A stretch of DNA of 9,221 nt from Coriobacteriia bacterium (lineage in GTDB: Bacteria > Actinomycetota > Coriobacteriia > WRKU01), in assembly GCA_009784095.1 (NCBI GenBank), contig WRDL01000055.1, positions 1 to 9,221 of the forward strand, in the 5' to 3' direction. The translations under genes and the position numbers were made by a program. Below, piece after piece: positions 1 to 5,483 of this stretch; positions within the stretch are counted from its first letter, which is position 1, and each line of letters opens with the position of its first letter. The notes beneath the pieces were generated by a model, which saw only the letters and a list, made by a program, of their open reading frames with translations, made no database searches and was not told the origin of the DNA.

Positions 1-447
1 CCAGGTCGGGACAGACTTCGATGACTTGAATTGAGGGAGGATGCTCTCGACACCGACAGGTGCGTACGGCTCAAGCATGCCCTCGTCATCAAGTACCAAT
101 AAAGATGACGCTGCAGTTCCCCACACCACATCGGCTTGGGGGTTGCTTTTCTCGGCGAGGAGCTTGGCGGTTATCACACCGGTGGACTCGCGTATGATAT
201 TGACTTTGATATTGGGATAACGGTTGTTAAATACCGTGAGATAATCCTCGACCTGCTCGTCTTCCAACGCGGTGTAGACGGTGATCTCACCGGTGTCTGC
301 TCCATCGTCGACAGACTCACTCGTTGCCACACCCTGAGTCGTCGCTGTTTCCGAGATCTGAGCATCATCTGTGCTGCAACCGGTTGTCGGTATGATGAGA
401 GCCAACAATATGATTGCAAGCAAGAGACTTAACACTGATTTCTTCAT
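1..447 (-). CDS. ABC transporter substrate-binding lipoprotein, phosphonate/Fe3+ family (3' end outside window)
   Basis: The first 149 residues of an exported solute-binding protein are visible; the gene runs off the left edge. It starts with MKKSVLSLLLAIILLALI, a short basic n-region and a hydrophobic core, ending at PTTGC with a candidate lipid-attachment Cys24. The -3 residue is Thr rather than Leu/Val/Ile, so the lipobox is not ideal. A 30-residue acidic Ser/Thr linker follows. The mature fold opens with EITVYTALEDEQ and continues through RESTGVITAKLLAEK and PQADVVWGTAASSLLVL. These match the type-2 periplasmic binding proteins for Fe3+ and especially the putative 2-aminoethylphosphonate-binding proteins (PhnS2-like). 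It would capture ligand outside the membrane for an ABC importer, whose permease and ATPase genes should lie to the left. The ATG at 447 is chosen because GGAGG at 456-460 (minus sense) sits 8 nt upstream. Family assignment is firm; the substrate is not. Confidence 0.85.
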   Translation of the reverse strand, partial: MKKSVLSLLLAIILLALIIPTTGCSTDDAQISETATTQGVATSESVDDGADTGEITVYTALEDEQVEDYLTVFNNRYPNIKVNIIRESTGVITAKLLAEKSNPQADVVWGTAASSLLVLDDEGMLEPYAPVGVESILPQFKSSKSVPTW

Positions 448-460
448 CAAGAAAACCTCC

Positions 461-742
461 ATAAGAATTATCCGAGCAGCCACTCGGAAACTACGCGAAA
501 ATACTACTAAAATCGCTTTGGCGCAGTGTTACACACAGGTTAAACGCTCGCAGCGATTGTTTATTTCTGTTAAAGGGTTTTTGCAGTGTCTTAACAGTGC
601 ATATTATCTTGGGCGTGATGAAGTGCACAAGCCAACACGGCGCTTGATATTTATGCGAGTGTGATCCCAGCCAAAGTTGTACCCATTTACCTTTACGCAG
701 TCACACTACTCCAAACCATGATTCGCTTGACCTGCGGTGTTT
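461..742. other. Intergenic stretch without a recognisable gene
   Basis: This lies between the start of the binding-protein gene and the tandem repeats. Open frames here are short, have no ribosome binding site and show no recognisable protein. It should contain the minus-strand promoter of the binding-protein gene; a GATAAT-like -10 lies near 470-475 (minus sense) but no convincing -35 accompanies it. A GTGTTACAC palindrome lies at 526-534, matching a palindrome in the padR promoter. No T-rich terminator hairpin for the tRNA transcript was found. Confidence 0.5.
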
Positions 743-1081
743 TGGCGCGCCCTGCAGACGATCGCGCCTTAGAGAAGCGATCGAGAAGTATGACTATCAG
801 GTTGTTGTGAGTCACTGCTGAAATGGCGCGCCCTGCAGACGATCGCGCCTTAGAGAAGCGATCGAGAAGTACGACTATCAGGTTGTTGTGAGTTACTGCT
901 GAGGTGGCGCGCCCTGCAGACGATCGCGCCTTAGAGAAGCGATCGAGAAGTACGACTATCAGGTTGTTGTGAGTTTCAACTGAGGTGGCGCGCCCTGCAG
1001 ACGATCGCGCCTTAGAGAAGCGATCGAGAAGTACGACTATCAGGTTGTTGTGAGTTTCAACTGAGGTGGCGCGCCCTGCAG
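743..1081 (-). repeat. Four tandem 81-bp repeats carrying the tRNA-Arg 3' end
   Basis: Four head-to-tail units start at 743, 824, 905 and 986, with an exact 81-bp period. The next period start, 1067, is the CCA end of the tRNA-Arg gene. Each unit contains the 15 nt CTGCAGGGCGCGCCA (minus sense), identical to the tRNA terminus including CCA. It is followed by about 66 bp not found elsewhere in the window. Each unit also holds a CGATCGC...GCGATCG inverted repeat that could form a 7-bp hairpin with an 11-nt loop. Units 905 and 986 are identical; 824 and 743 differ mainly in the 12 bp just before the next GGCGCGCC. The array is downstream of the tRNA in its transcription direction, so it may be co-transcribed. 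This resembles in design the E. coli tyrT locus, where 178-bp repeats each carry the tRNA-Tyr 3' end. Confidence 0.95.
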
Positions 1082-1143
1082 GATTCGAACCTGCGACGTC
1101 CTGATTCGTAGTCAGGCCCTCTATCCAGCTGAGGTAAGGGCGC
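1067..1143 (-). tRNA. tRNA-Arg, anticodon ACG
   Basis: Read on the minus strand, the gene folds into a complete cloverleaf. The acceptor GCGCCCT pairs perfectly with AGGGCGC. The D-arm is CCTC/GAGG around AGCTGGATA. The anticodon stem is CCTGA/TCAGG with loop CTACGAA, giving anticodon ACG, which reads CGU/CGC/CGA after A34-to-inosine editing by TadA. The variable loop is ACGTC. The T-arm is GCAGG/CCTGC around TTCGAAT. The discriminator base is G and the 3' CCA is encoded, giving 77 nt. The gene is intact. Its last 15 nt are copied in each of the four tandem units that follow it. It appears to be a single-gene transcription unit with its own upstream promoter. Confidence 0.97.
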
Positions 1144-1160
1144 GCGTCAAGCAGTGTTCC

Positions 1161-1189
1161 ATGTTGACACGACCGAGTTACAGTGTCAA
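1161..1189 (-). promoter_or_regulatory. Candidate tRNA-Arg promoter within an inverted repeat
   Basis: On the minus strand, a consensus -35 TTGACA (1189-1184) is followed after 17 nt by CAACAT (1166-1161), a poor -10 with 3 of 6 matches. Transcription would begin near 1154, about 11 nt before the tRNA. TTGACAC and GTGTCAA at 1164-1170 and 1183-1189 form a 7-bp inverted repeat with a 12-nt spacer, so both strands show a TTGACA here. The -35 and spacing are good, but the weak -10 leaves the exact promoter uncertain. Confidence 0.4.
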
Positions 1190-1292
1190 ATGCGATCGAG
1201 CCAATCAACCCGGCGAGAGAGACCTGTTCTGTAGAGCATGGTGTACTCATCTGCTTACCCTGTGGTTTAATTGAGAGAATCACGAACAGGAC

Positions 1293-1354
1293 AGGAGGGC
1301 ACCGCATTGCAGGTGCCTACGAAAGAAGCTTGGGAAAATGACCGAACGATTTGA
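1293..1354 (+). other. Possible leader mini-ORF with strong ribosome binding site overlapping the GNAT start
   Basis: AGGAGG at 1293-1298 is a strong Shine-Dalgarno sequence that is 39 nt from the GNAT ATG, too far to serve it directly. Eight nt after it, TTG at 1307 opens a 15-codon frame (MQVPTKEAWENDRTI) that stops at 1352-1354, inside the GNAT gene in another frame. GGCACC and GGTGCC (1298-1303, 1312-1317) form a 6-bp hairpin overlapping this site. The arrangement could couple translation to GNAT, whose own upstream sequence has only a weak AGAAG. No homology supports the peptide itself. Confidence 0.25.
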
Positions 1355-1826
1355 TATTCGCTTTGCGACCGCCGATGATGTCCCGACCATTTTACGGTTC
1401 ATAAAAGAACTGGCGGAATACGAACGCCTGACCCATGAGGTATCCGCGACGGAGGAAGCACTGCGTACATCTCTTTTTGAGCAGAAGTCAGCTGAGGTAT
1501 TGATTGGCGAGTGGGAAGGACGGCCGGTCGGGTTCGCGCTCTTCTTTCATAACTATTCAACGTTTCTGGCAAAACCGGGCATATATCTTGAAGATCTATA
1601 TATACAGCCGGAAATGCGAGGCAGAGGATTTGGTAAAGCGATGCTCAGACGTTTGGCGCAACTGACTCTTGAGCGTGGTTGTGGTCGTCTCGAGTGGTGG
1701 TGTCTTGACGATAATGAGCCGAGCATTGATTTTTACTCAAACCTCGGTGCTCGACCGATGGATGACTGGACGGTGTATCGAGTGGATGGCGACACGCTGA
1801 TCGACCTCTCCCAACAAGAACAATAG
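1338..1826 (+). CDS. GNAT family N-acetyltransferase, SSAT/thialysine-type
   Basis: This is a complete 162-residue single-domain acetyltransferase, the normal length for the family. It would move an acetyl group from acetyl-CoA to a primary amine in the cytosol. The N-terminus (RFATADDVPTILRFIKELAEYERL) is typical of the spermidine/spermine acetyltransferase-like branch. Motif A is seen as EDLYIQPEMRGRGFGKAML (residues 85-103), with RGRGFG forming the acetyl-CoA pyrophosphate loop. The C-terminal motif DFYSNLGARPMDDWTVYR (131-148) holds the conserved Tyr of motif B and the DEW-like region shared with thialysine and diamine acetyltransferases. Likely substrates are a polyamine, thialysine or similar small amine, but this cannot be decided from sequence. 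The ATG is chosen because the protein begins where family members begin. No operon partner is obvious; the next gene has its own promoter. Confidence 0.9.
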   Translation: MTERFDIRFATADDVPTILRFIKELAEYERLTHEVSATEEALRTSLFEQKSAEVLIGEWEGRPVGFALFFHNYSTFLAKPGIYLEDLYIQPEMRGRGFGKAMLRRLAQLTLERGCGRLEWWCLDDNEPSIDFYSNLGARPMDDWTVYRVDGDTLIDLSQQEQ

Positions 1827-1879
1827 TATTTTCAACAGCAGCAAAATGATCACCGGGTCACCGGTATACCCGCGTATTC

Positions 1880-1908
1880 TTGACGTACTGTGTAACACAC
1901 TATATAAT
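1880..1908 (+). promoter_or_regulatory. Sigma-70-type promoter of the padR-HAAS operon
   Basis: TTGACG (1880-1885), a 17-nt spacer and a perfect TATAAT (1903-1908) make the best promoter in the window. Transcription would begin near 1915, giving a leader of about 23 nt before the padR ATG at 1938. Confidence 0.8.
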
Positions 1909-1921
1909 CACAATTACAGTA
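1886..1921. promoter_or_regulatory. Putative PadR operator (palindromes in the padR promoter)
   Basis: The perfect 11-bp palindrome TGTGTAACACA (1889-1899) lies between the -35 and -10. A second, wider dyad, TACTGT (1886-1891) with ACAGTA (1916-1921), brackets the -10 and the start point. PadR-family repressors commonly bind palindromes in their own promoters, so autoregulation is a natural inference. The exact site recognised is not known. Confidence 0.45.
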
Positions 1922-1937
1922 ACGGAAGGCTGTGGGT

Positions 1938-2279
1938 ATGGGCAAAGACGAATTGGTATCAGGCTTTATATTGGAGCTCCGTCGCGGAACGGTGGTCCTC
2001 GCGGTCCTCGCCCGACTCAAGAGTCCGACCTATGGGTATCAATTGATCAAGGAACTGGCAGATACCGGTATCGCGATCGAGGCAAATACGCTCTACCCGC
2101 TTTTGCGCCGGCTCGAAAGCCAAGGGTTGCTCGAAAGCTCGTGGAATACCGATGGTGCGAAACCGCGTAAGTACTATGTGACGACCGATCTGGGCAATGA
2201 AGTACTAAAAGAGCTCAGGAAGCACTGGAAGGAAGTATCCACAAGTATGAACGATATGTTGGGGACGAACGTGACTTAG
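1938..2279 (+). CDS. PadR family transcriptional repressor
   Basis: This is a 113-residue protein of the short PadR type, consisting of one winged-helix DNA-binding domain plus a C-terminal dimerisation helix. The domain runs from FILELRRGTVVLAVLARL through TYGYQLIKELADTG (recognition region) and ANTLYPLLRRLESQGLLES. It continues with the wing, PRKYYVTTDLG, and a helix, LKELRKHWKEVSTSM. These are hallmark PadR residues (Y-G-Y, TLYPLLRRLE, G-L, RKYY). ATG 1938 is preferred over an in-frame GTG at 1932 because GGAAGG at 1924-1929 is 8 nt from the ATG but only 2 nt from the GTG. The neighbouring HAAS-type membrane protein is the usual partner of this PadR class and is probably co-transcribed, 77 nt downstream. 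The effector is unknown. Confidence 0.93.
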   Translation: MGKDELVSGFILELRRGTVVLAVLARLKSPTYGYQLIKELADTGIAIEANTLYPLLRRLESQGLLESSWNTDGAKPRKYYVTTDLGNEVLKELRKHWKEVSTSMNDMLGTNVT

Positions 2280-2356
2280 GGAAGCGTTCGCGTTGCAGTG
2301 ACTGAAGCATGGTAACGACAGTGTCGCTAAGAAAAAAGAGACTTAGGGAGTGAAGC

Positions 2357-3394
2357 ATGAACCACGAATTGATCGATCGCTATGTCTATGCGGTCACGCG
2401 CAGTCTACCGCTCAAAGATCGCGAGGAGGTCGCGCGCGAGATAGAGAGTCTGATCAGCGATATGCTCGAGGAGCGATGCGGAGCCATTACTCCTACCGAT
2501 AAAGATATCCGTGTCGTCCTCGCCGAACTCGGCACCCCGCAAGAAGTGGTGATGCAGTACAGCGGAGAGCAGAACCAGGCGTTGATAAGCGGGACCTACT
2601 TCTTATATTACAAGCGTATTCTCAAGATCGTACTTCCGATTGTGGCAGTCGCGATTCCATTCGCGGTGATGCTCGGATTCATCTTCGATGGGCTTCCGGC
2701 CGATCCATCGGAAATGTTCTCAACGATCTTTTCCGGACTTATCGGTGGCACGATCGGCGGTATCATCCAGGCGTTCGCCATCATAACGTTGGTCTTCGCC
2801 ATCCTCGAGCGCAAACAGGTCGTGCTTGATGAAGACGGGGAACTCCTCATGGATCTTCCCACCATCCCCAAAGTGGAAGAGCAGATCGGACCATGGGAGC
2901 CGATCTTGGGGATCTTGCTCTCGGTACTGGCTACGACGGTGTTCCTTCTCCTCCCACAACTGATAGGTTTCTGGTTCGGCGATCAGATCGGTTGGATCCC
3001 GGTATTTGCGACCACGGTCATCAGAAGTCTATGGCTACCCATCGCCATCTGGCTGGTATGCGGCATCTTCAAAGAAGCGGTAAAACTCATCGAGGGACGC
3101 TACAGCATGCGTGTCGCGTTCGCAATACTAGGCGCCAATCTCGTCACATTCGCCTGTGCGCTTCTCGTCCTGCTCAATCAAAATATACTTAATCCCGAAT
3201 TCTCTTTGCACATAAAGGCCTTCCTCATCTCGGAGGGATTGCTAGTCGGCTCGGGAGGAAACTTCATCGCGGATCTACTCGTCCAGGTCAATATCGTCCT
3301 TCTCGCGCTCCTTGCGTTCGCGATGATCATCGAAACGGTGACTGCGTTCGTCAAGGCGTTGCGGAGCAGTACCACGATCGCGCAGATAGAATGA
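2357..3394 (+). CDS. PadR-associated HAAS-domain integral membrane protein
   Basis: A 345-residue protein. Residues 1-75 are a soluble helical region (MNHELIDRYVYAVTRSLP, then REEVAREIESLISDMLEE, then LAELGTPQEVVMQY) matching the HAAS/DUF1700-like module encoded next to PadR regulators. The rest is hydrophobic, with about six membrane spans near residues 88-110, 124-150, 181-203, 213-238, 253-275 and 306-333. The 151-180 loop is acidic. AGGGAG at 2345-2350, 6 nt before the ATG, supports the start. The pairing implies that padR controls this gene. In characterised relatives such pairs respond to envelope or membrane state, but the sensed signal and any transport role are unknown here. No catalytic motif was seen. 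The gene ends without a T-tract terminator; a large dyad lies 41 nt after the stop. Confidence 0.8.
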   Translation: MNHELIDRYVYAVTRSLPLKDREEVAREIESLISDMLEERCGAITPTDKDIRVVLAELGTPQEVVMQYSGEQNQALISGTYFLYYKRILKIVLPIVAVAIPFAVMLGFIFDGLPADPSEMFSTIFSGLIGGTIGGIIQAFAIITLVFAILERKQVVLDEDGELLMDLPTIPKVEEQIGPWEPILGILLSVLATTVFLLLPQLIGFWFGDQIGWIPVFATTVIRSLWLPIAIWLVCGIFKEAVKLIEGRYSMRVAFAILGANLVTFACALLVLLNQNILNPEFSLHIKAFLISEGLLVGSGGNFIADLLVQVNIVLLALLAFAMIIETVTAFVKALRSSTTIAQIE

Positions 3395-3434
3395 TCACGA
3401 CGGTATAAAGTAGTCTCTCGAAACTCCGAATAGA

Positions 3435-3482
3435 TAACCTATATACGCCATTACCACATTTGTGGAAATGGTGAAGAGGTTA
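3435..3482. repeat. 48-bp nested inverted repeat in the intergenic region
   Basis: Inner arms CCATTaCCACA (3448-3458) and TGTGGaAATGG (3461-3471) pair at 10 of 11 positions around a TT centre. Outer arms TAACCT (3435-3440) and AGGTTA (3477-3482) pair perfectly. The internal loop is 7 nt on one side and 5 nt on the other. There is no following T-run, so it is not an ordinary terminator. It may be an operator for a dimeric regulator or an mRNA 3'-end hairpin of the padR operon. Confidence 0.8.
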
Positions 3483-3560
3483 CGGTGTACTAATGGAGGC
3501 GCCCTTTTAAGCTAAAACTGCCCTAAAGTATGTAACGCAATGCATACGAAGCCGGATGCT

Positions 3561-3589
3561 TTGAATGCTAAGACAGAGAAGGGTATATT
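3561..3589 (+). promoter_or_regulatory. Promoter of the small acidic membrane protein gene
   Basis: TTGAAT (3561-3566), a 17-nt spacer and TATATT (3584-3589) fit a sigma-70-type promoter starting transcription near 3596. Just upstream, GTATG (3528-3532) and CATAC (3543-3547) form a dyad with a 10-nt spacer, placed where an activator or repressor could bind. Confidence 0.6.
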
Positions 3590-3618
3590 CATTCTTTAAT
3601 GCTATAGGAGGGATTATT

Positions 3619-4101
3619 ATGAAGAATACCAAAGGAACATGGCGTAAACTACCGATGGCACTCGTGCTCATGCTGATGCTTGCAATCAGCTTGATGCCAG
3701 CAGTTGCTTTCGCTACGGATGACGCCACAAACACGGACACGCAGGAAGCGGCTGCCTATGCAGCTGAGGAGCAAAATGAGAACGCTGAGCTTGCGCAGGA
3801 TGTTGACAACGCTGGAAACGCGATTGCCGACGAGGCTGCCAACGTTGATGACGCGTATCAGGATGCTAAGAACGATGCAGAGACTGCAATTGAGCCGATC
3901 AGCGCCGAGCTTGAGCAGGATGCTGACAAGGCCGGAGACTTTCTTGAGGACTGGTGGTGGGTTCTTCCGCTGCTCGCTCTTCTGGGAATCCTCGCATGGT
4001 GGTTCTTGCGTGCAAAGCCAGCACCTGAGGTAGCGGTTGTGGAAGATGTTACCGTTAAGGATGTTGTTGTCGATGAGGTAGTAGAGGACGAGCGTTTTTA
4101 A
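3619..4101 (+). CDS. Exported, single-span acidic membrane protein of unknown function
   Basis: No known family was recognised. The 160-residue product has a clear signal peptide (residues 1-32, basic MKNTKGTWRK, Leu/Met-rich core, likely cleavage after AVAFA). Next comes an acidic, Ala-rich extracytoplasmic segment (33-111), probably helical. A single Trp-rich membrane span follows (112-130, WWWVLPLLALLGILAWWFL), then a 30-residue Val/Glu/Asp tail presumably in the cytoplasm. The exterior part repeats itself: AELAQDVDNAGN (56-67) and AELEQDADKAGD (96-107) match at 8 of 12 positions, 40 residues apart. ATG 3619 is chosen over an upstream in-frame ATG at 3565 because AGGAGGG at 3606-3612 is 6 nt away and the signal peptide starts there. 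A good promoter, a strong ribosome site and a strong terminator suggest abundant single-gene expression. The layout could suit a surface spacer or anchoring protein. Confidence 0.85.
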   Translation: MKNTKGTWRKLPMALVLMLMLAISLMPAVAFATDDATNTDTQEAAAYAAEEQNENAELAQDVDNAGNAIADEAANVDDAYQDAKNDAETAIEPISAELEQDADKAGDFLEDWWWVLPLLALLGILAWWFLRAKPAPEVAVVEDVTVKDVVVDEVVEDERF

Positions 4102-4130
4102 TTCGCGCGATCTAATACTATCGATCCGAT

Positions 4131-4165
4131 AAAAAAAGAAGCTGCTTGATGCAGCTTCTTTTTTT
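4131..4165. terminator. Bidirectional rho-independent terminator
   Basis: Arms 4131-4145 and 4151-4165 pair perfectly over 15 bp around the loop TTGAT. The GC part of the stem is GAAGCTGC, and seven A/T pairs at the base supply the T-tract on both strands. It lies 29 nt after the small membrane protein gene and 30 nt after the convergent fprA gene, and should end both transcripts. Confidence 0.95.
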
Positions 4166-4195
4166 GTGCTGTCGAAATGATAGAGATTTGAACGA

Positions 4196-5323
4196 TTACT
4201 CCGAAAGACGCCACTGCGCCTTGAGCGGATCGAGCATCTCGAAACCACCATCAGCCAGTGCGTCATGGATATCAGTGATCGACTCACCGCTCCACCCGTA
4301 CGCGCCGAACGCCTGGCCGACCCGGTTCTTCGGTTTGAGTCCTACCAAGTAGGAGACGAACCCGGCGACCGACGGCAACATATGATTGTTGCGGGTCGAT
4401 GAACCGATCAGAATATAGCGCGACTCGAGCAGCTGACCGACGGCTACCGAGAAATGCTCTTCGGCAAGGTTGAACACCGTCACGTGATGTTTGCTCGCCT
4501 CATACTTGCGACGCAGGTACTGCGCCATCTCGGCGGTCGAACCCCACATCGAGTCGAAGACGATGGTGACTTGATGACCGTCCGTCTCTCCGGTGGCCCA
4601 GCGGGTGTATGCCTCGATCATCTCACCCAGGTATTTTGTCAGCACGACACCGTGCGAAGGACAGACCATATCGACATCGAGCGACGCGACCTCGCCGAGC
4701 AGCTTGGTGACCTGCATCCCGAACGGCATCACGATATTCGCGTAGTAATTCTGCGCCGATCCCATCAGTGTCTCGAGAGAGACCTCAGAGTCCAGACGTT
4801 CGCCGGTACCGATATGCTGACCGAGCGCATCGTTGGAAAAGAGCATCTTGCGCGCCGGCAGATAGGTCGACATGCTGTCGGGCCAATGGACCATCATCAT
4901 CGGGATGAAATGAAATGTCATCTCACCGGTGGACAGCGTGTCGTCGGCTCCCACCACATTGAACTCATAGGTACTGTCCGGATAGTACGCTGCTAACGCT
5001 TTTTGTGCATTCGCCGAACCGTAGAGCCGCGCCTTCGGATAGGCTTTCACAATCTCAGGCAACGCGCTACTGTGATCGGGTTCGCTATGGTTGACGATGA
5101 TATTGTCGATGGGACGGTCTGCGATGACCGCCCTGATGTTGTCGAGTAACTGATCGAGGGTACTCGCGCGTACGAAGTCGATGAGCGTGACTTGCTCATC
5201 GACGACCAGATATGCGTTATAGGTGGTCCCTAGTGGAGTGAGGGCTTCGTCGAACTCTTCAAGATGGGGGTCGAACGCACCGACTGCGTAGACGCCATCC
5301 TTCAGCTCGCGCGCGTTGCTCAC
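4196..5323 (-). CDS. fprA: Flavodiiron protein (O2/NO reductase, class A)
   Basis: A 375-residue cytosolic enzyme that reduces O2 to water and/or NO to N2O, protecting anaerobic metabolism. Residues 1-250 form the metallo-beta-lactamase-like domain with a complete diiron ligand set: H79, E81, D83 and H84 in NHSEPDHSS, H146 in VHWPDSM, D165 in LFSNDALGQH and H224 in CPSHGVV. Residues 251-375 form the flavodoxin domain with the FMN loop FDSMWGSTAEMA (256-267) and an SSTRNNHMLP segment. Length and architecture fit class A, with no fused rubredoxin or reductase. Electrons should come from the two rubredoxins encoded just upstream. The start is GTG 5323, overlapping the rubredoxin TGA as GTGA, so translation is probably coupled. 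Whether O2 or NO is preferred cannot be read from the sequence. Confidence 0.97.
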   Translation of the reverse strand: MSNARELKDGVYAVGAFDPHLEEFDEALTPLGTTYNAYLVVDEQVTLIDFVRASTLDQLLDNIRAVIADRPIDNIIVNHSEPDHSSALPEIVKAYPKARLYGSANAQKALAAYYPDSTYEFNVVGADDTLSTGEMTFHFIPMMMVHWPDSMSTYLPARKMLFSNDALGQHIGTGERLDSEVSLETLMGSAQNYYANIVMPFGMQVTKLLGEVASLDVDMVCPSHGVVLTKYLGEMIEAYTRWATGETDGHQVTIVFDSMWGSTAEMAQYLRRKYEASKHHVTVFNLAEEHFSVAVGQLLESRYILIGSSTRNNHMLPSVAGFVSYLVGLKPKNRVGQAFGAYGWSGESITDIHDALADGGFEMLDPLKAQWRLSE

Positions 5324-5454
5324 TTGTCTTCGACCTTGTTAAAAAGACTTTTCGCGGTACCGCAGTTGGGGCAGGTGAAGTCTTCGGGCAACTCTTCGAA
5401 CGGAGTATCGCCGTCGTAGACCCATCCGCAAACGCTACAAACGTATTTAGCCAT
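5320..5454 (-). CDS. Miniature rubredoxin 1
   Basis: A 44-residue iron-only electron carrier. Four cysteines bind one iron: C6 and C9 in CSVCGWVYDG, and C28 and C31 in CPNCG. The rest keeps rubredoxin features (Y4, the aromatic pair WVY, P18, F26, and a C-terminal KSLFNKV). The two CxxC motifs are separated by only 18 residues instead of the usual 29, so the PxxGxxxxGxxPG loop of ordinary rubredoxins is missing. It lies directly before fprA with its stop overlapping the fprA GTG, so it very likely delivers electrons to the flavodiiron protein's FMN. GGAAGGA lies 7 nt before the ATG. A rubrerythrin-type domain is the nearest alternative, but no ferritin-like part is present. Confidence 0.93.
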   Translation of the reverse strand: MAKYVCSVCGWVYDGDTPFEELPEDFTCPNCGTAKSLFNKVEDK

Positions 5455-5483
5455 CGAGAATTCCTTCCATTCGTTCCTCGTCG

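Noticed and set aside
174..432. Short open frames within 136-432 on both strands
   Set aside because: They are shadows of the substrate-binding-protein gene in other frames.
743..1081. CRISPR array
   Set aside because: The periodic part is almost the entire unit with no unique spacers, and the repeats contain tRNA sequence.
743..1081. Cyanobacterial HIP1-like GCGATCGC element
   Set aside because: The CGATCG words in the units are part of the unit hairpin, and GATCG is frequent across the coding regions too. No independent evidence of an HIP1-type repeat.
693..1307. 204-codon minus-strand open frame across the repeats and tRNA
   Set aside because: It stays open only because 81 bp equals 27 codons and the unit lacks stops in this frame. 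It runs through the whole tRNA gene and shows no ribosome site or family. It recalls the tpr frame of E. coli tyrT but is not supported as a gene.
2309..2353. 14-codon frame (MVTTVSLRKKRLRE) just before the HAAS gene
   Set aside because: It ends 3 nt before the HAAS start, which is suggestive, but its own ribosome site is weak and nothing else supports it. The local repeats of acttaggga and tgaagcatg probably reflect a small duplication.
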